From positions 1 to 64,000 of the forward strand of contig JAWWUD010000230.1 in the NCBI GenBank assembly GCA_033964015.1: 64,000 nt of DNA, in the 5' to 3' direction. Position numbers and translations under genes: made by a program. The DNA is from Scolanthus callimorphus. Taxonomy: Eukaryota; Cnidaria; Anthozoa; Actiniaria; Edwardsiidae. Below, in pieces: positions 57,001-64,000 of the stretch (within the stretch, counting starts at the first letter, position 1; the number at the start of each line of letters is the position of its first letter). The notes beneath the pieces were generated by a model. That model saw nothing but the letters and a program-made list of their open reading frames with translations. It was not told where the DNA came from and did no database searches.

Positions 57001-60000
57001 ACTCTGTGGATAGTCGTCACTAATCCATGAGATTTATGCTTCCTCCTTCTTCATATCGTGTCGTCCTTCTTCTCACCATCATCATCTTCTTCACCTTTAT
57101 CCTCCTCCTCCTTCTCTTCTTCTTCCTTCCCCCATCATCATCACCTCCGCCACCCTAAAATTATCATTCTCATCTTCCCCATCACAACCATCCTCATCAT
57201 TTTCACCTCCACCTCCACCTCCACCTCCACCTCCACCTCCACCTCCACCTCCACCTCCTCACCTCCACCTCCACCTCCACCTCCTCACCTCCACCTCCAC
57301 CTCCACCTCCACCTCCACCTCCACCTCCACCTCCACCTCCACCTCCACCTCCACCTCCACCTCCTCACCTCCACCTCCTCACCTCCACCTCCACCTCCAC
57401 CTCCACCTCCACCTCCACCTCCACCTCCACCTCCACCTCCACCTCCACCTCCCGAAAATTATCATTCTCACCATCTTCCCCAACACAATCATTCCCATCA
57501 CCTTAACCTTTATCCTTCTCCGCCTGCTGCTCGTCCTTTCCCCTTCCTCATAATTAACATTCTCATCATTTTTACCCGTCACAATCATCCTCATCATCTT
57601 CATTTTATCCTCCTCCTCTTCCTCCCCTTCTCCATCATCATCATCATCATAACATTCATCATTCTCGTCATCATCCTCATCATTCTCGTCATCACCCTCG
57701 TTATCATCATCATATTTTTGTGTGAGGAAGGTCTATACGGAGCGAATACTGCAAGTTTGGAGGTGTGGGCGTTCAGGATGAGGTGTTTGATGTGCGTAAA
57801 TTCAAAGCAAGGGAACCCCTTTAAACCTTTATAAAATACTTGGCAACTTGTTAAGGGCGTATAAAAAACAGATTAGAAATATATGAAATGAAAAAAGCAT
57901 GTACGCTGTTTTTAATCAATAGTACCACAGCTCCTTGTTTTTATAAATATTCGTTCTAAAACCTACTTATCAATAATGCCACCTTCATTAAGTTTAAGAT
58001 TATCTTTTCCTATTGCTTTTAAATCTAACTCTTAAAACAATTTAAATTAAATAACATTAAGTTGTATATTTATACATATTATTCGTGCAAAATATTTGTG
58101 CATTTCCTAAGTATAGTTGACCAATCACCGCGTTAGTGCTTTGCTTTTCTCGTTTCAGCTAGAGTACCCCAAAACAGCTCCAATCTGGGTGTTTGCGAGC
58201 CGACACAGTAGGTTAATACAAGTTTGGAATCTTTTTGACACGTCACTATGTCAGTCGGACTACTTTCGTCTAACTTTGATGAAAACCTCGATATTTAACA
58301 ATTATTGCTCGAGCCTATACCAATAGCACCAATAGCCAATGAGGACGAAGGCCGAATGGGCTATTAACTCAGAAACCACGAGGGCGGAAGGAGTAACTGT
58401 TTTGATCAATTCCAACTAGTAAGTCAATTTTTCTTTTTTTAAAGCAGGTCGTTTGCCAGTTGTTGCTTCAAAACCAACACTTTTCGTTTCCACTAGTGGC
58501 TCAATCAATCAGAATCCAACGTTGATAATAGACCACTATTGGGATATGACTAAACCTCGACTAATCTAAATGACTAAACATTCAGAATGGATTAGTTTTG
58601 GGGTGTTTGAGTACAGAATAAGCAACCCGTAAGACTTGCAAACATAAAAAAGAAGGGATTGCCCAATTTTCTTTAGTGTTACCTTAGACTTATAGAAAAG
58701 AGTACAAAAGAGAAAAGCAAGAAGTGAAGGGGACCCGCACAAGAGTTGCTAATACATTTCAGCAATTATTGTATTGATAGGAGTTATGGGGCCGCTCACA
58801 TGCACAGGGAAATATTCTATAAAACCCCGATTGGACATTGTGTGGGTAGGTATGTGTGTGACGTACGTGTGCGTGTGTTAGGAGGAAAAAACTGAAACAT
58901 CTGAAACTAGGCAGCACGATCAATAAGGTGGCGTTCACCTGTAAGAATTCGACGCCTTTTCGAAGCAAATCTGAGCATAAACATTGACCAAAGATTGAGG
59001 TCTGAAAAAGCTCGTGGCGGATAAAAGAAAAATCGGCGAGCAAATTATGTGGGAAAATGTGTTACGGTCTAATTACTGTATCGATGTGGAAGGAGCAAAT
59101 TCCGAATGCCCAACGTAAACACATTTTCCGCATGTGAACGGCCCGAGACATCAACCATTATCAGACATCACAATAATTACACGCAAATCACATATCAAAG
59201 AAGTGAAGAAGTGAAGTGAATGGAAAGAACGGGAGGGAAATGGCGTCTACATGACTCAATGGTGCACAATTGCTTTTATTTATGAAACACTATTTATATT
59301 CTTTAGTGATTGAGTTATATTACATATATTACTAATTAATACGATTAATTACAAATTCTTCAGTTAGTATTAATTATTTTCATTGTAATATTAAATATTT
59401 CGTTAGTGGGGTTAGGCAACATTTGGACTGTGGCATGTCATATATTAAGGTGGCTCCCGAGTATTTATTGGAGAAATAGACCTCAACTTCTAGCGTATGT
59501 TTGACCCTGAAAAAATATTCCGATTTCCATAATTGTTCTCACAGAGCTAAAGCAACTTCTGCACTACCAAATGGTGTAGTTCATTGGATATATTAAGCTC
59601 TTCTGTTTGGGATATTTTAAATTTTGCAAAGGAGGTGTTTTTAAAATAATTGGTATAACTTGAAAATTCGACCGTGAATGATCTTATTACCAGCTAAAAT
59701 CGCATCTATAGTAATAAGGGTTTACTCAGAGAAATGCCCAGGTCAGCTTTTCCCATGCGATTTAAGTTGTAAACGATGTAATAATTTTACCTCTAAAATT
59801 GTCTTATTCCACTTCTGTTTAGGGTGCCGAGCGCGGATACCAGAAAACTACGGGAGCTTTACAGGATTATATCGGCTAATGTTCACTCTTAATTATATAA
59901 AAGAGAAAATAGAATCGAGTATCTACAGAAAGCGGTATTTAATAAACGAATGAGAGCAGCTTCTTGTCCAGAATGTGCTGTTGCTATAATATTCAGTTCG

Positions 60001-63000
60001 AGCTCGAAATAACTAAATAGCTGGAATTGTTTCATAAGTTTCTTTCGTGAGAGGTAGAGTACAACTAACTGAGAAGACTTACAAAGTTTGGGCTCGTCTT
60101 TCCAATACAATGTTGAGAAACATTATCCAAAAGGAGTCAGTGTTTCGTTGCTCCAAAACAAACGCCAAGAAAACCCACATGTTATGAGCGCAGTGTTCTC
60201 GCCTCAGTGAAATTCGCTAAATTCTTCACGTGCGACGCTTCCTAGTCCCGAAGTAAGACAAGTTAATACCGGTAGCTTTTCCGATCCCGCGGGTCGAGAA
60301 AGCGTCGCACGTGAAGTATTTAGCACCATGTGCACTGAGACGAGAACGCTGAGTTCATAAACATATGGGTTTTCTTGGCGATGTGTTGGAGCGACGAAAT
60401 ACTGACTCCTTTTGGATAATGTTTCTCAACATAGTATTGGAAAGACGAGCCCAAACTTGGTAAGTCTTCTCAGTTGGTTGTACTCTACCTCTCACGAAAG
60501 AAACTTGCGAAACAATTCCAGCAATTTAGGTATTTCGAGCTCGAATTGAATATTATAGCAACAGCACATTCTGGACAAGACGTTGCTCTCATTCGTTTAT
60601 TAAATATCGCTTTCTGTAGATACTCGATTCTATTTTCTCTTTTATATAATTAAGAGTGAACATTAGCCTATATAATCCTGTAGAGCTCCCGTAGTTTTCT
60701 GGTATCCGCGCTCGGCACACTAAACAGAAGTGGAATAAGACATTTTTAGAGGTAAAATTATTATATCGTTTACAACTTAAATCGCATGGGAAAAGCTGAC
60801 CTGGGCATTTCTCTGATTAAACCCTTGTTACTAAGGATGCGATTTTAGCTGGTAATAAGATCATTCACGGTCGAATTTTCAAGTTATACCAATTATTCTA
60901 AAAACACCTCCTTTGGAAAATTTAAAATATCCTTAACAGACGAGCTTAATATATCAAATGAACTACACCATTTGGTAGTGCAGAGGTTGCTTAAGCTCTG
61001 TGAGAACAATTATGGAAATCGGAATATTTTTTCAGGGTCAAACATACGCTAGAAGTTGAGGTCTATTTCTGCAATAAATACTCGGGAGCCACCTTAAACG
61101 TAACGTCACAACAACATTTTGACACAAAAACGTATCCAAGAACTACAATAAATGTGAACTACAGGACTCAAAATAGTTGCCGGGCAAACTGTCAAATAGA
61201 CGACCAAAATGTAGATTTGACGCGCATAATCTACAGCCAAATTAATTGTGATAGATGGCGACATATTCTCGAAACTCTTTTCAGGACTATGTCAATAATA
61301 TCTTTTCCAAATTTGTTAAAGCTTGAAAGAGGTAGTTTATGAGCCCCGTAAAGGAAAGGAAAGTGAAAGCTGAACAATGTGTCATGGAAGTGAGGTAACC
61401 AATCAATAACAAATAAATAATGAAATCACAATACACATTGAGCTCCACTATTGTGCCTCCCGCGCGATGCGCTCCGCTATACCAACGCGTTTGAATCGTA
61501 TCTCTTACCTGCTCCCATTCTAGGCGGTGCAGAAGCTTTCCGGAGTCGTCTTTCTAACTCCGGACTGAGATTGGACATGGACGTCTGATGGGTGAACGTG
61601 TTTTTAGGTTGGAAAGGTGACACACCCGTGAATTGGGTATTCATCTGGGAATTACTGCGACAAGGATTGCTTTTCACGATACAATCGTGATGGCAAGCTG
61701 TATCACAAACTACAGACAAAAAGATAAACAAAGTTAAAATAAAAATAGAGAACTAGACATAAGCTCAACGATTGGTTGTTATTGTTTACATAGCCCTCCC
61801 AGTTTTCAGGCAAAACTAGCTATATCATTCGCAGGGAAGTTTTCAAGGCCAAGTACGGCTTTCAAAATATACTCCAGTTACTGGAGGTCAAAGTCCATAT
61901 AGTCCATATATTTTTTTATTGAACTTAGGGTCACGCTCATATAAAACAACATTTCGAATTAAATTTTCTAGTTGTGTTTCATTTGTCACCTTTTATTGAT
62001 TTTCAGACCTCATTACTTTTTATACAACACTGATTGGTCGGTAGGTCGTCTGTTATTAGCCGCGCACGCTACCAAAACCGAGTTTGAATTGCGCGCGCTG
62101 TTTGGGCTTTTCTTTTGTTGTATAAAATAACTAGATCTCATTCTCCTGTGCGTCTGTCCTCTAATAGATGCACAGAAGACGACACAGTGTGCCACGAAAA
62201 ACAGTTACGGCACTCGATTGGGCTGCTCCCAAAAAAATTTGTAAACCCCCCCCCCCCCCCCCTATCGAGGAACCTGGAAACTCAACAGGGTAGCTGTGTT
62301 TGGCCCTGGAATTTCCACAGGGTTTGTTGATTTTGACCCTGGAATTTCCACGGGGTCCGCGATTTTGACCCTGGAATTTCCACGGGGGCATCCATTTTAC
62401 CCTGGATTTTCCACAGGGTATTCATTTGCAACTGTGGAATTTCCACAGGCCCACAAGAGAATGAGGAATTTCCACAGGGGTCGCTTCACATTTTCACAGG
62501 GGTTGTACAGAAGTCTGGAATTTCCACAGGGGTAGAGCTTTTTTCTGAAAATTTGGAGTTCCTCGATCTTGGGCGATCTTGAGATTTTTTCTATATTTCA
62601 TGTTGCGATCTTGGGCGATCTTAGGCGATCTTAGGCGATCTTGGGCAATCTTAGGCGATCTTGGGATTTTTTTCTGTATTCATGTTGCGATCTTGGGCGA
62701 TCTTAGGACCCGGAGTAGGCCTTTTAAAGACCATCTGTGCATCTATTAGAGGGCAGACGCACGAAAAAATGAGAACTATTTGTTAAGAAGCCTCATCGAA
62801 AGGTCTGATTCTATGCGCTATTTATCCAAATGAAGCAAACTGTTAACATTGAAGAGCCTGTGTCAGCCGCCATTTTGATATAGAGCAATTTTCTCGGTTG
62901 AAGTTGCTAAATCAAATCTAGAATTTCTACACGTCGTCTTCTGATATCGAACGAAAACAAAACAAAAGAGTGACTGACACGAGCTCTTTAAAGCCCTGGC

Positions 63001-63624
63001 CAAACGAAACGCAAGTTCACGCAAGTCGACGCAAGTTGTGACTTGCACTGACTTGCGTTGAGGTGGCCAAACGAGATGCAAGTTTTGATGCAAGTTGAGT
63101 GTTTTGGTGCTTTGCGCTTGTAATGACGACATGATCACGCCACTTTCGAACACGGAGCGCGCGCTCAAGCTGGGGTTTTTCTTGCTAAAAAAGACAAGAA
63201 AAATAAAGAAATCTCATCCAGTTTCTCGTAAATAACAGATAGAAATATAAGAGCAAGATTTTCATGACTTATTTTGGTCATTATATTTCGTTAATGTTGA
63301 AAACGAAGAAAATTGGAAACTTGCATCAACTTGCGTACACTTGCGATGTGGTGGCCAAACGAGACGCAAGTTGTCGCAAGTTGCGTGGAAATTTGAACAT
63401 GTTCAAAGTGGACGCAAGTCATCGCAACTCCGCGCAAGTCATCGCAAGTTGGTGGCCAAACGAGCGCAAGTCGACGCAAGTAGCAAAACGTGCGTCGACT
63501 TGCGTGAACTTGCGTTTCGTTTGGCCAGGGCTTAACGTCAGCTAGAATCGGGCTATTTATTTAGCAACCAAGTATGAACAAATAAAACTTACTGACACAC
63601 TTGTAACCTTGATTAATCAGCCCC
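45021..63624 (-). CDS. VAV: Vav-family protein, C-terminal half (C1-SH3-SH2-SH3; 13 exons)
   Basis: Vav proteins are tyrosine-kinase-regulated exchange factors for Rho/Rac GTPases. The window holds their C-terminal part; CH, DH and PH lie to the right. Exons, in transcript order: 63593-63624, 61509-61709, 53198-53225, 52432-52528, 51883-51972, 51067-51113, 50590-50652, 49619-49735, 48864-48951, 47952-48051, 46223-46287, 45428-45493 and 45021-45065. All junctions keep phase and give about 345 residues plus stop. Domains: C1 zinc finger (GYKCVICDTACHHDC), a linker with SPELERRLRKASAPP, first SH3 (VAVQNFHGIAPSGRPSLNL to TGYFPRSHV), SH2 (WFAGKMDRTDA, GTFLVRES with the phosphotyrosine-binding Arg, ELIDYYRENTL) and last SH3 (AKALYPYQARN, GSWWKGECDG, GYFPSNYVEP). 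C1-SH3-SH2-SH3 is the Vav order. Several exons are tiny (28, 32 and 45 bp). Confidence 0.93.
46358..46400. repeat. MITE fragment, CCGCTTGAGAGGGGG end
   Basis: ATATACCTTTTCCGCTTGAG followed by GGGGGGACGTCCTGTGGTCTT resembles the left end of the MITE at 26803-27006. The other end was not found. It lies about 70 bp upstream of the Vav exon 46223-46287 in the same intron. Confidence 0.5.
46791..47936. repeat. 16-bp minisatellite, about 71 copies, in a Vav intron
   Basis: Unit CTAGAGTTATCTGGTA with a few recurrent variants (TTATC/TAATC, GGTA/GGTC, GGT/GAT). One aberrant junction stands near 47590-47610. The array fills most of the intron between the SH2-end exon and the last-SH3 exon. It ends 15 bp from the donor of exon 47952-48051, so on the transcribed strand it begins right after the splice site. 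Confidence 0.95.
48380..48470. repeat. dispersed repeat with TCACGTGATCAAT core
   Basis: TCGCCCGCAAAAGCGCGCTA..TCACGTGATCAATTTCAACCAATGG matches 51660-51755 (TCGCCCGCAAAAGCGGGTAC..TCACGTGATCAATCTTCACCAATGG). Both copies are in Vav introns. It is probably a decayed MITE. Confidence 0.55.
48571..48773. repeat. 29-bp tandem repeat, 7 copies
   Basis: Unit TGTGGACCAACTTCCGGTCT + GTATAAGTA with substitutions but almost no indels. It lies in the Vav intron between exons 48864-48951 and 47952-48051. Minus-strand frames here read as repeats of HTDRKL-like residues and are not exons. Confidence 0.85.
49101..49208 (-). pseudogene. decayed duplicate of the Vav SH2 exon 48864-48951
   Basis: 49101-49155 repeats the acceptor side of the true exon (encoding FRNSAKHIKIPY), and the copy extends into about 50 bp of the upstream intron. 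The acceptor AG survives, but the exon copy has lost four bases after the IPY codons, shifting the frame. It is cut off where a CCAGAAACATATAA hairpin (49058-49102) begins. It cannot replace the functional exon. Confidence 0.75.
49793..50086. mobile_element. MITE with repeated GACGAACAAATCGTCT word
   Basis: Ends GGCCGTTTTCACACTAGA and TCTAGTGTGAAAACGGCC. Both arms are packed with GACGAACAAATCGTC and variants in both orientations (at least eight). It starts 58 bp from a Vav exon acceptor. Confidence 0.8.
50394..50561. mobile_element. MITE with repeated GCCGCGAC word
   Basis: GCAGATTTCGTATGACTGTG at the left and its exact complement at the right enclose many copies of GTGCCGCG / GCCGCGAC. It ends 28 bp from Vav exon 50590-50652, in the intron downstream of it. 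Confidence 0.8.
51222..51556. mobile_element. MITE related to 4788-5187
   Basis: Starts AAGCAATTATTGGATGAGGT and ends CAATGTATAATAAAACTG, the same two ends as the element nested in the first palindrome. The internal hairpin differs (GCATGACATCGT..ACGATGTCATGC), so the pair shares termini and not the interior. Confidence 0.65.
51660..51755. repeat. dispersed repeat with TCACGTGATCAAT core, copy 2
   Basis: See 48380-48470; about 80 percent alike by eye over 90 bp, with the same orientation. Confidence 0.5.
52590..53150. mobile_element. family F element, split by a hAT-like MITE
   Basis: CACTTAGCCAATCAGAAACG on the left and CGCATTCTCATTGG..GACCTCAACCAATATA on the right match the arms at 10385-10910. 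The centre is filled by 52696-53002. Confidence 0.5.
52696..53002. mobile_element. CAGGGTTCC-ended MITE, hAT-like
   Basis: CAGGGTTCCCACG and CGTAGGAACCCTG face each other with GTTTA repeated directly on both sides (52691-52695 and 53003-53007). CAGGG-type ends recall hAT elements, but those make 8-bp duplications; only five bases match here. The arms repeat the word CCAGGACTTTCCAGG / TTCCAGGACATTCAAGGAC. Confidence 0.65.
53503..53690. mobile_element. AGAGCC-family MITE, cut by element C
   Basis: GTGCCAGCCACTCCTTTGTG to GCTATGCTGTCAAAATGG matches 11015-11215. The right end breaks at GCTCTTTAA, where element C starts. Confidence 0.65.
53687..54579. mobile_element. element C, TTAA-flanked foldback in a Vav intron
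   Basis: TTAA (53687-53690), GAGAGGTTTGCACTAACG and, on the right, CGTTAGTGCAAACCTCTC, TTAA (54576-54579). The arms are near-perfect for about 200 bp (GATCCATCGGATTTTTATTT is present in both). No protein is recognised. Confidence 0.8.
54974..55200. mobile_element. MITE with repeated CGACATAA word
   Basis: Ends TGCCTGGTGCACACTAGCG and CGCTAGTGTGCACCAGGCA. Both arms consist mainly of CGACATAA / TTATGTCG repeats, with a central ATGTTTTTTT loop. Confidence 0.8.
55241..55417. mobile_element. palindromic MITE, CAATGGACGATTC ends
   Basis: CCAATGGACGATTCAAGC and GGAATCGTCCATTGAATTGG are inverted. The interior has CGCGCGCGCTGCATGTCGGT, also seen in weaker form near 31736. Confidence 0.6.
55697..55845. 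repeat. two-copy tandem repeat, about 75 bp
   Basis: TTCTACTCCTGTGCATACGG..GGTGGAGGCTCCT is repeated twice; a TGGAGGCTCCT end also precedes the first copy in related form. Confidence 0.6.
56383..56884. mobile_element. element K, TTAA-flanked palindromic MITE
   Basis: TTAA (56383-56386), AGTGCCACTAAACGCAGAAC; right side CTTTAGTGGCACT, TTAA (56881-56884). The arms pair almost to the centre, with AACATTTTATTG-type and GCGCGC segments on both sides. Confidence 0.8.
57206..57452. repeat. (CCTCCA)n microsatellite in a CT-rich tract
   Basis: About 40 hexamers with occasional CCTCCTCA breaks. Flanks (57058-57205 and 57453-57715) are pyrimidine-rich with CATCAT runs. A 258-codon open frame across it is pure low-complexity Pro/His/Ser and is not considered a gene. 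Confidence 0.9.
57840..59444. other. Vav intron, nothing recognised
   Basis: AT-rich intron sequence with a short GTGTGTGTGACG run near 58855. No exon, element end or RNA gene was recognised. Confidence 0.4.
59445..61097. mobile_element. element D, TTAA-flanked foldback with about 0.8-kb arms
   Basis: TTAA (59445-59448), GGTGGCTCCCGAGTATTTAT; right side ATAAATACTCGGGAGCCACC, TTAA (61094-61097). The arms are near-identical complements to a centre near 60270 (GTGCGACGCTT..AAGCGTCGCAC). Small mismatches only, so it is young or kept paired by gene conversion. It lies in the 8.3-kb Vav intron. Confidence 0.85.
62208..62570. mobile_element. element A, unsplit copy (reverse orientation)
   Basis: It starts GGGCTGCTCCCAAAAAAATT, then a C run (62247-62263) and CTATCGAGG. 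It contains about nine TGGAATTTCCACAGG words and ends GGAGTTCCTCGATC. It shows TTTGCAACTG next to GGGTATTCA without an insert, the site where element B sits in the other copy. Confidence 0.75.
62562..62705. repeat. GGCGATCTTR tandem repeat
   Basis: Ten-base units GGCGATCTTA / GGCGATCTTG, two blocks separated by ATTTTTTTCTGTATTCATG-like sequence. It adjoins the end of element A and may have grown from its terminal CGATC. Confidence 0.75.
62852..62988. mobile_element. AGAGCC-family MITE, copy 3
   Basis: AAGAGCCTGTGTCAGCCGCC at the left and GTGACTGACACGAGCTCTTT at the right are in inverted order. The interior matches 11105-11060 in reverse. It abuts the next MITE at its right end. Confidence 0.6.
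62991..63533. mobile_element. MITE with repeated GCAAGTCGAC word
   Basis: AAGCCCTGGCCAAACGAAAC and GTTTCGTTTGGCCAGGGCTT enclose many copies of ACGCAAGTTC / GCAAGTCGACGCAAGT in both orientations and of GTGGCCAAACGAG. It lies 59 bp from Vav exon 63593-63624. Confidence 0.8.
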
Positions 63625-63794
63625 CTGAAACGTCGAACAAACATCGCATCAGAAAACACCAACAGTAATTAGAAAATAACACTTATGTTGTATTGTGAAT
63701 GTGCGCATTCTGATTGGTTAAAAAGCGTGTTTGTAAGAGACCTGAGAAACACGATTGTCACGCAACGCAGTCGCGCGTGTGTATGTTATTTTCT

Positions 63795-63988
63795 AAAAGC
63801 AATAAAAATACTTTCTGCGTGCTCTCTGGTTTCTTACAAACACTCGGGGAATGTTGGTCGAACTGATAAAACTTGAAAGACACTCGCCTTCGGCTCGTGT
63901 CTTTCAAGTTTTGATCAGTTCTCCCAACATCCCCCTCGTATTTGTAAGAAAGCAGAGAGCACGCGGAAAGTACTTTTATTGCTTAATA
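63795..63988. mobile_element. near-perfect hairpin at the right edge
   Basis: AAGCAATAAAAATACTTTCT pairs with a matching right arm ending AAAGTACTTTTATTGCTT. The stem continues through GTGCTCTCTG, TTCTTACAAA and CTTGAAAGACACGAG to a centre near 63893. The outer ends may lie further left (63690) and beyond the window. Confidence 0.65.
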
Positions 63989-64000
63989 ATCATAGCAGTG

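Noticed and set aside
57058..57834. 258-codon open frame on the + strand
   Set aside because: It is created by the CCTCCA microsatellite and CT-rich flanks; the composition is only Ser, Pro, His and Ile and no domain or splice structure supports it.
59678..59953. 91-codon frame in element D
   Set aside because: It lies in a palindrome arm and the opposite arm has lost the frame; no family resemblance.

Overview
This window is nuclear DNA from an animal. Coding sequence is sparse and split into small exons with GT-AG introns, and most of the sequence is transposon-derived. I infer an invertebrate, most likely an anthozoan cnidarian (stony coral or sea anemone). The reasons are a BEL/Pao retrotransposon, very many palindromic MITEs, a DUF3504-like gene remnant starting MAQSRF, and a bacterial-type tyrosine decarboxylase-like gene alongside a full Vav-type signalling gene. 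The species assignment is inference.

Three host genes can be reconstructed exon by exon with matching phases. (1) PTRH1-like peptidyl-tRNA hydrolase, + strand, about 7059-9832, five coding exons (the first tentative). (2) A TyrDC-family PLP-dependent decarboxylase, + strand, 21222-31246, 13 coding exons, 958 codons before the stop, with one GC-AG intron. (3) The 3' part of a Vav-family guanine-nucleotide exchange factor/adaptor gene, - strand, 45021-63624, 13 exons covering C1, SH3, SH2 and SH3; its CH-DH-PH part lies beyond the right edge. The three genes are not an operon and show no obvious functional link.

Layout: 1-5.2 kb is a long palindromic element carrying two younger MITEs. 5.6-6.9 kb and 15.9-17.7 kb are two copies of a repeat with a TATA box, a first-exon-like segment and a splice donor; the first copy ends just upstream of PTRH1. 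10-21 kb is a dense mosaic of inverted-repeat elements. 21-31 kb is the decarboxylase gene, whose introns hold MITEs, a TTAA-flanked piggyBac-like element and a tRNA-derived SINE. 32.3-41.4 kb is a four-level nest of insertions: a 97-bp satellite is hit by element E, E by element A, A by TTAA-flanked foldback B, and B by a BEL/Pao retrotransposon whose two 219-bp LTRs read as identical. 41.4-45 kb holds a decayed DUF3504/Crypton-like piece, a second E copy and a minisatellite. 45-64 kb is the Vav gene, with a 1.15-kb minisatellite starting 15 bp from a splice site, a decayed duplicate of an SH2 exon, and several foldback elements in its introns.

Two patterns run through the window. Many palindromic elements are flanked by TTAA, the target signature of piggyBac-type transposition. 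A second set of MITEs share an architecture of a short unique cap followed by many copies of a short family-specific word (8-16 bp) in both arms. No bacterial operon, CRISPR array or rRNA gene was seen.
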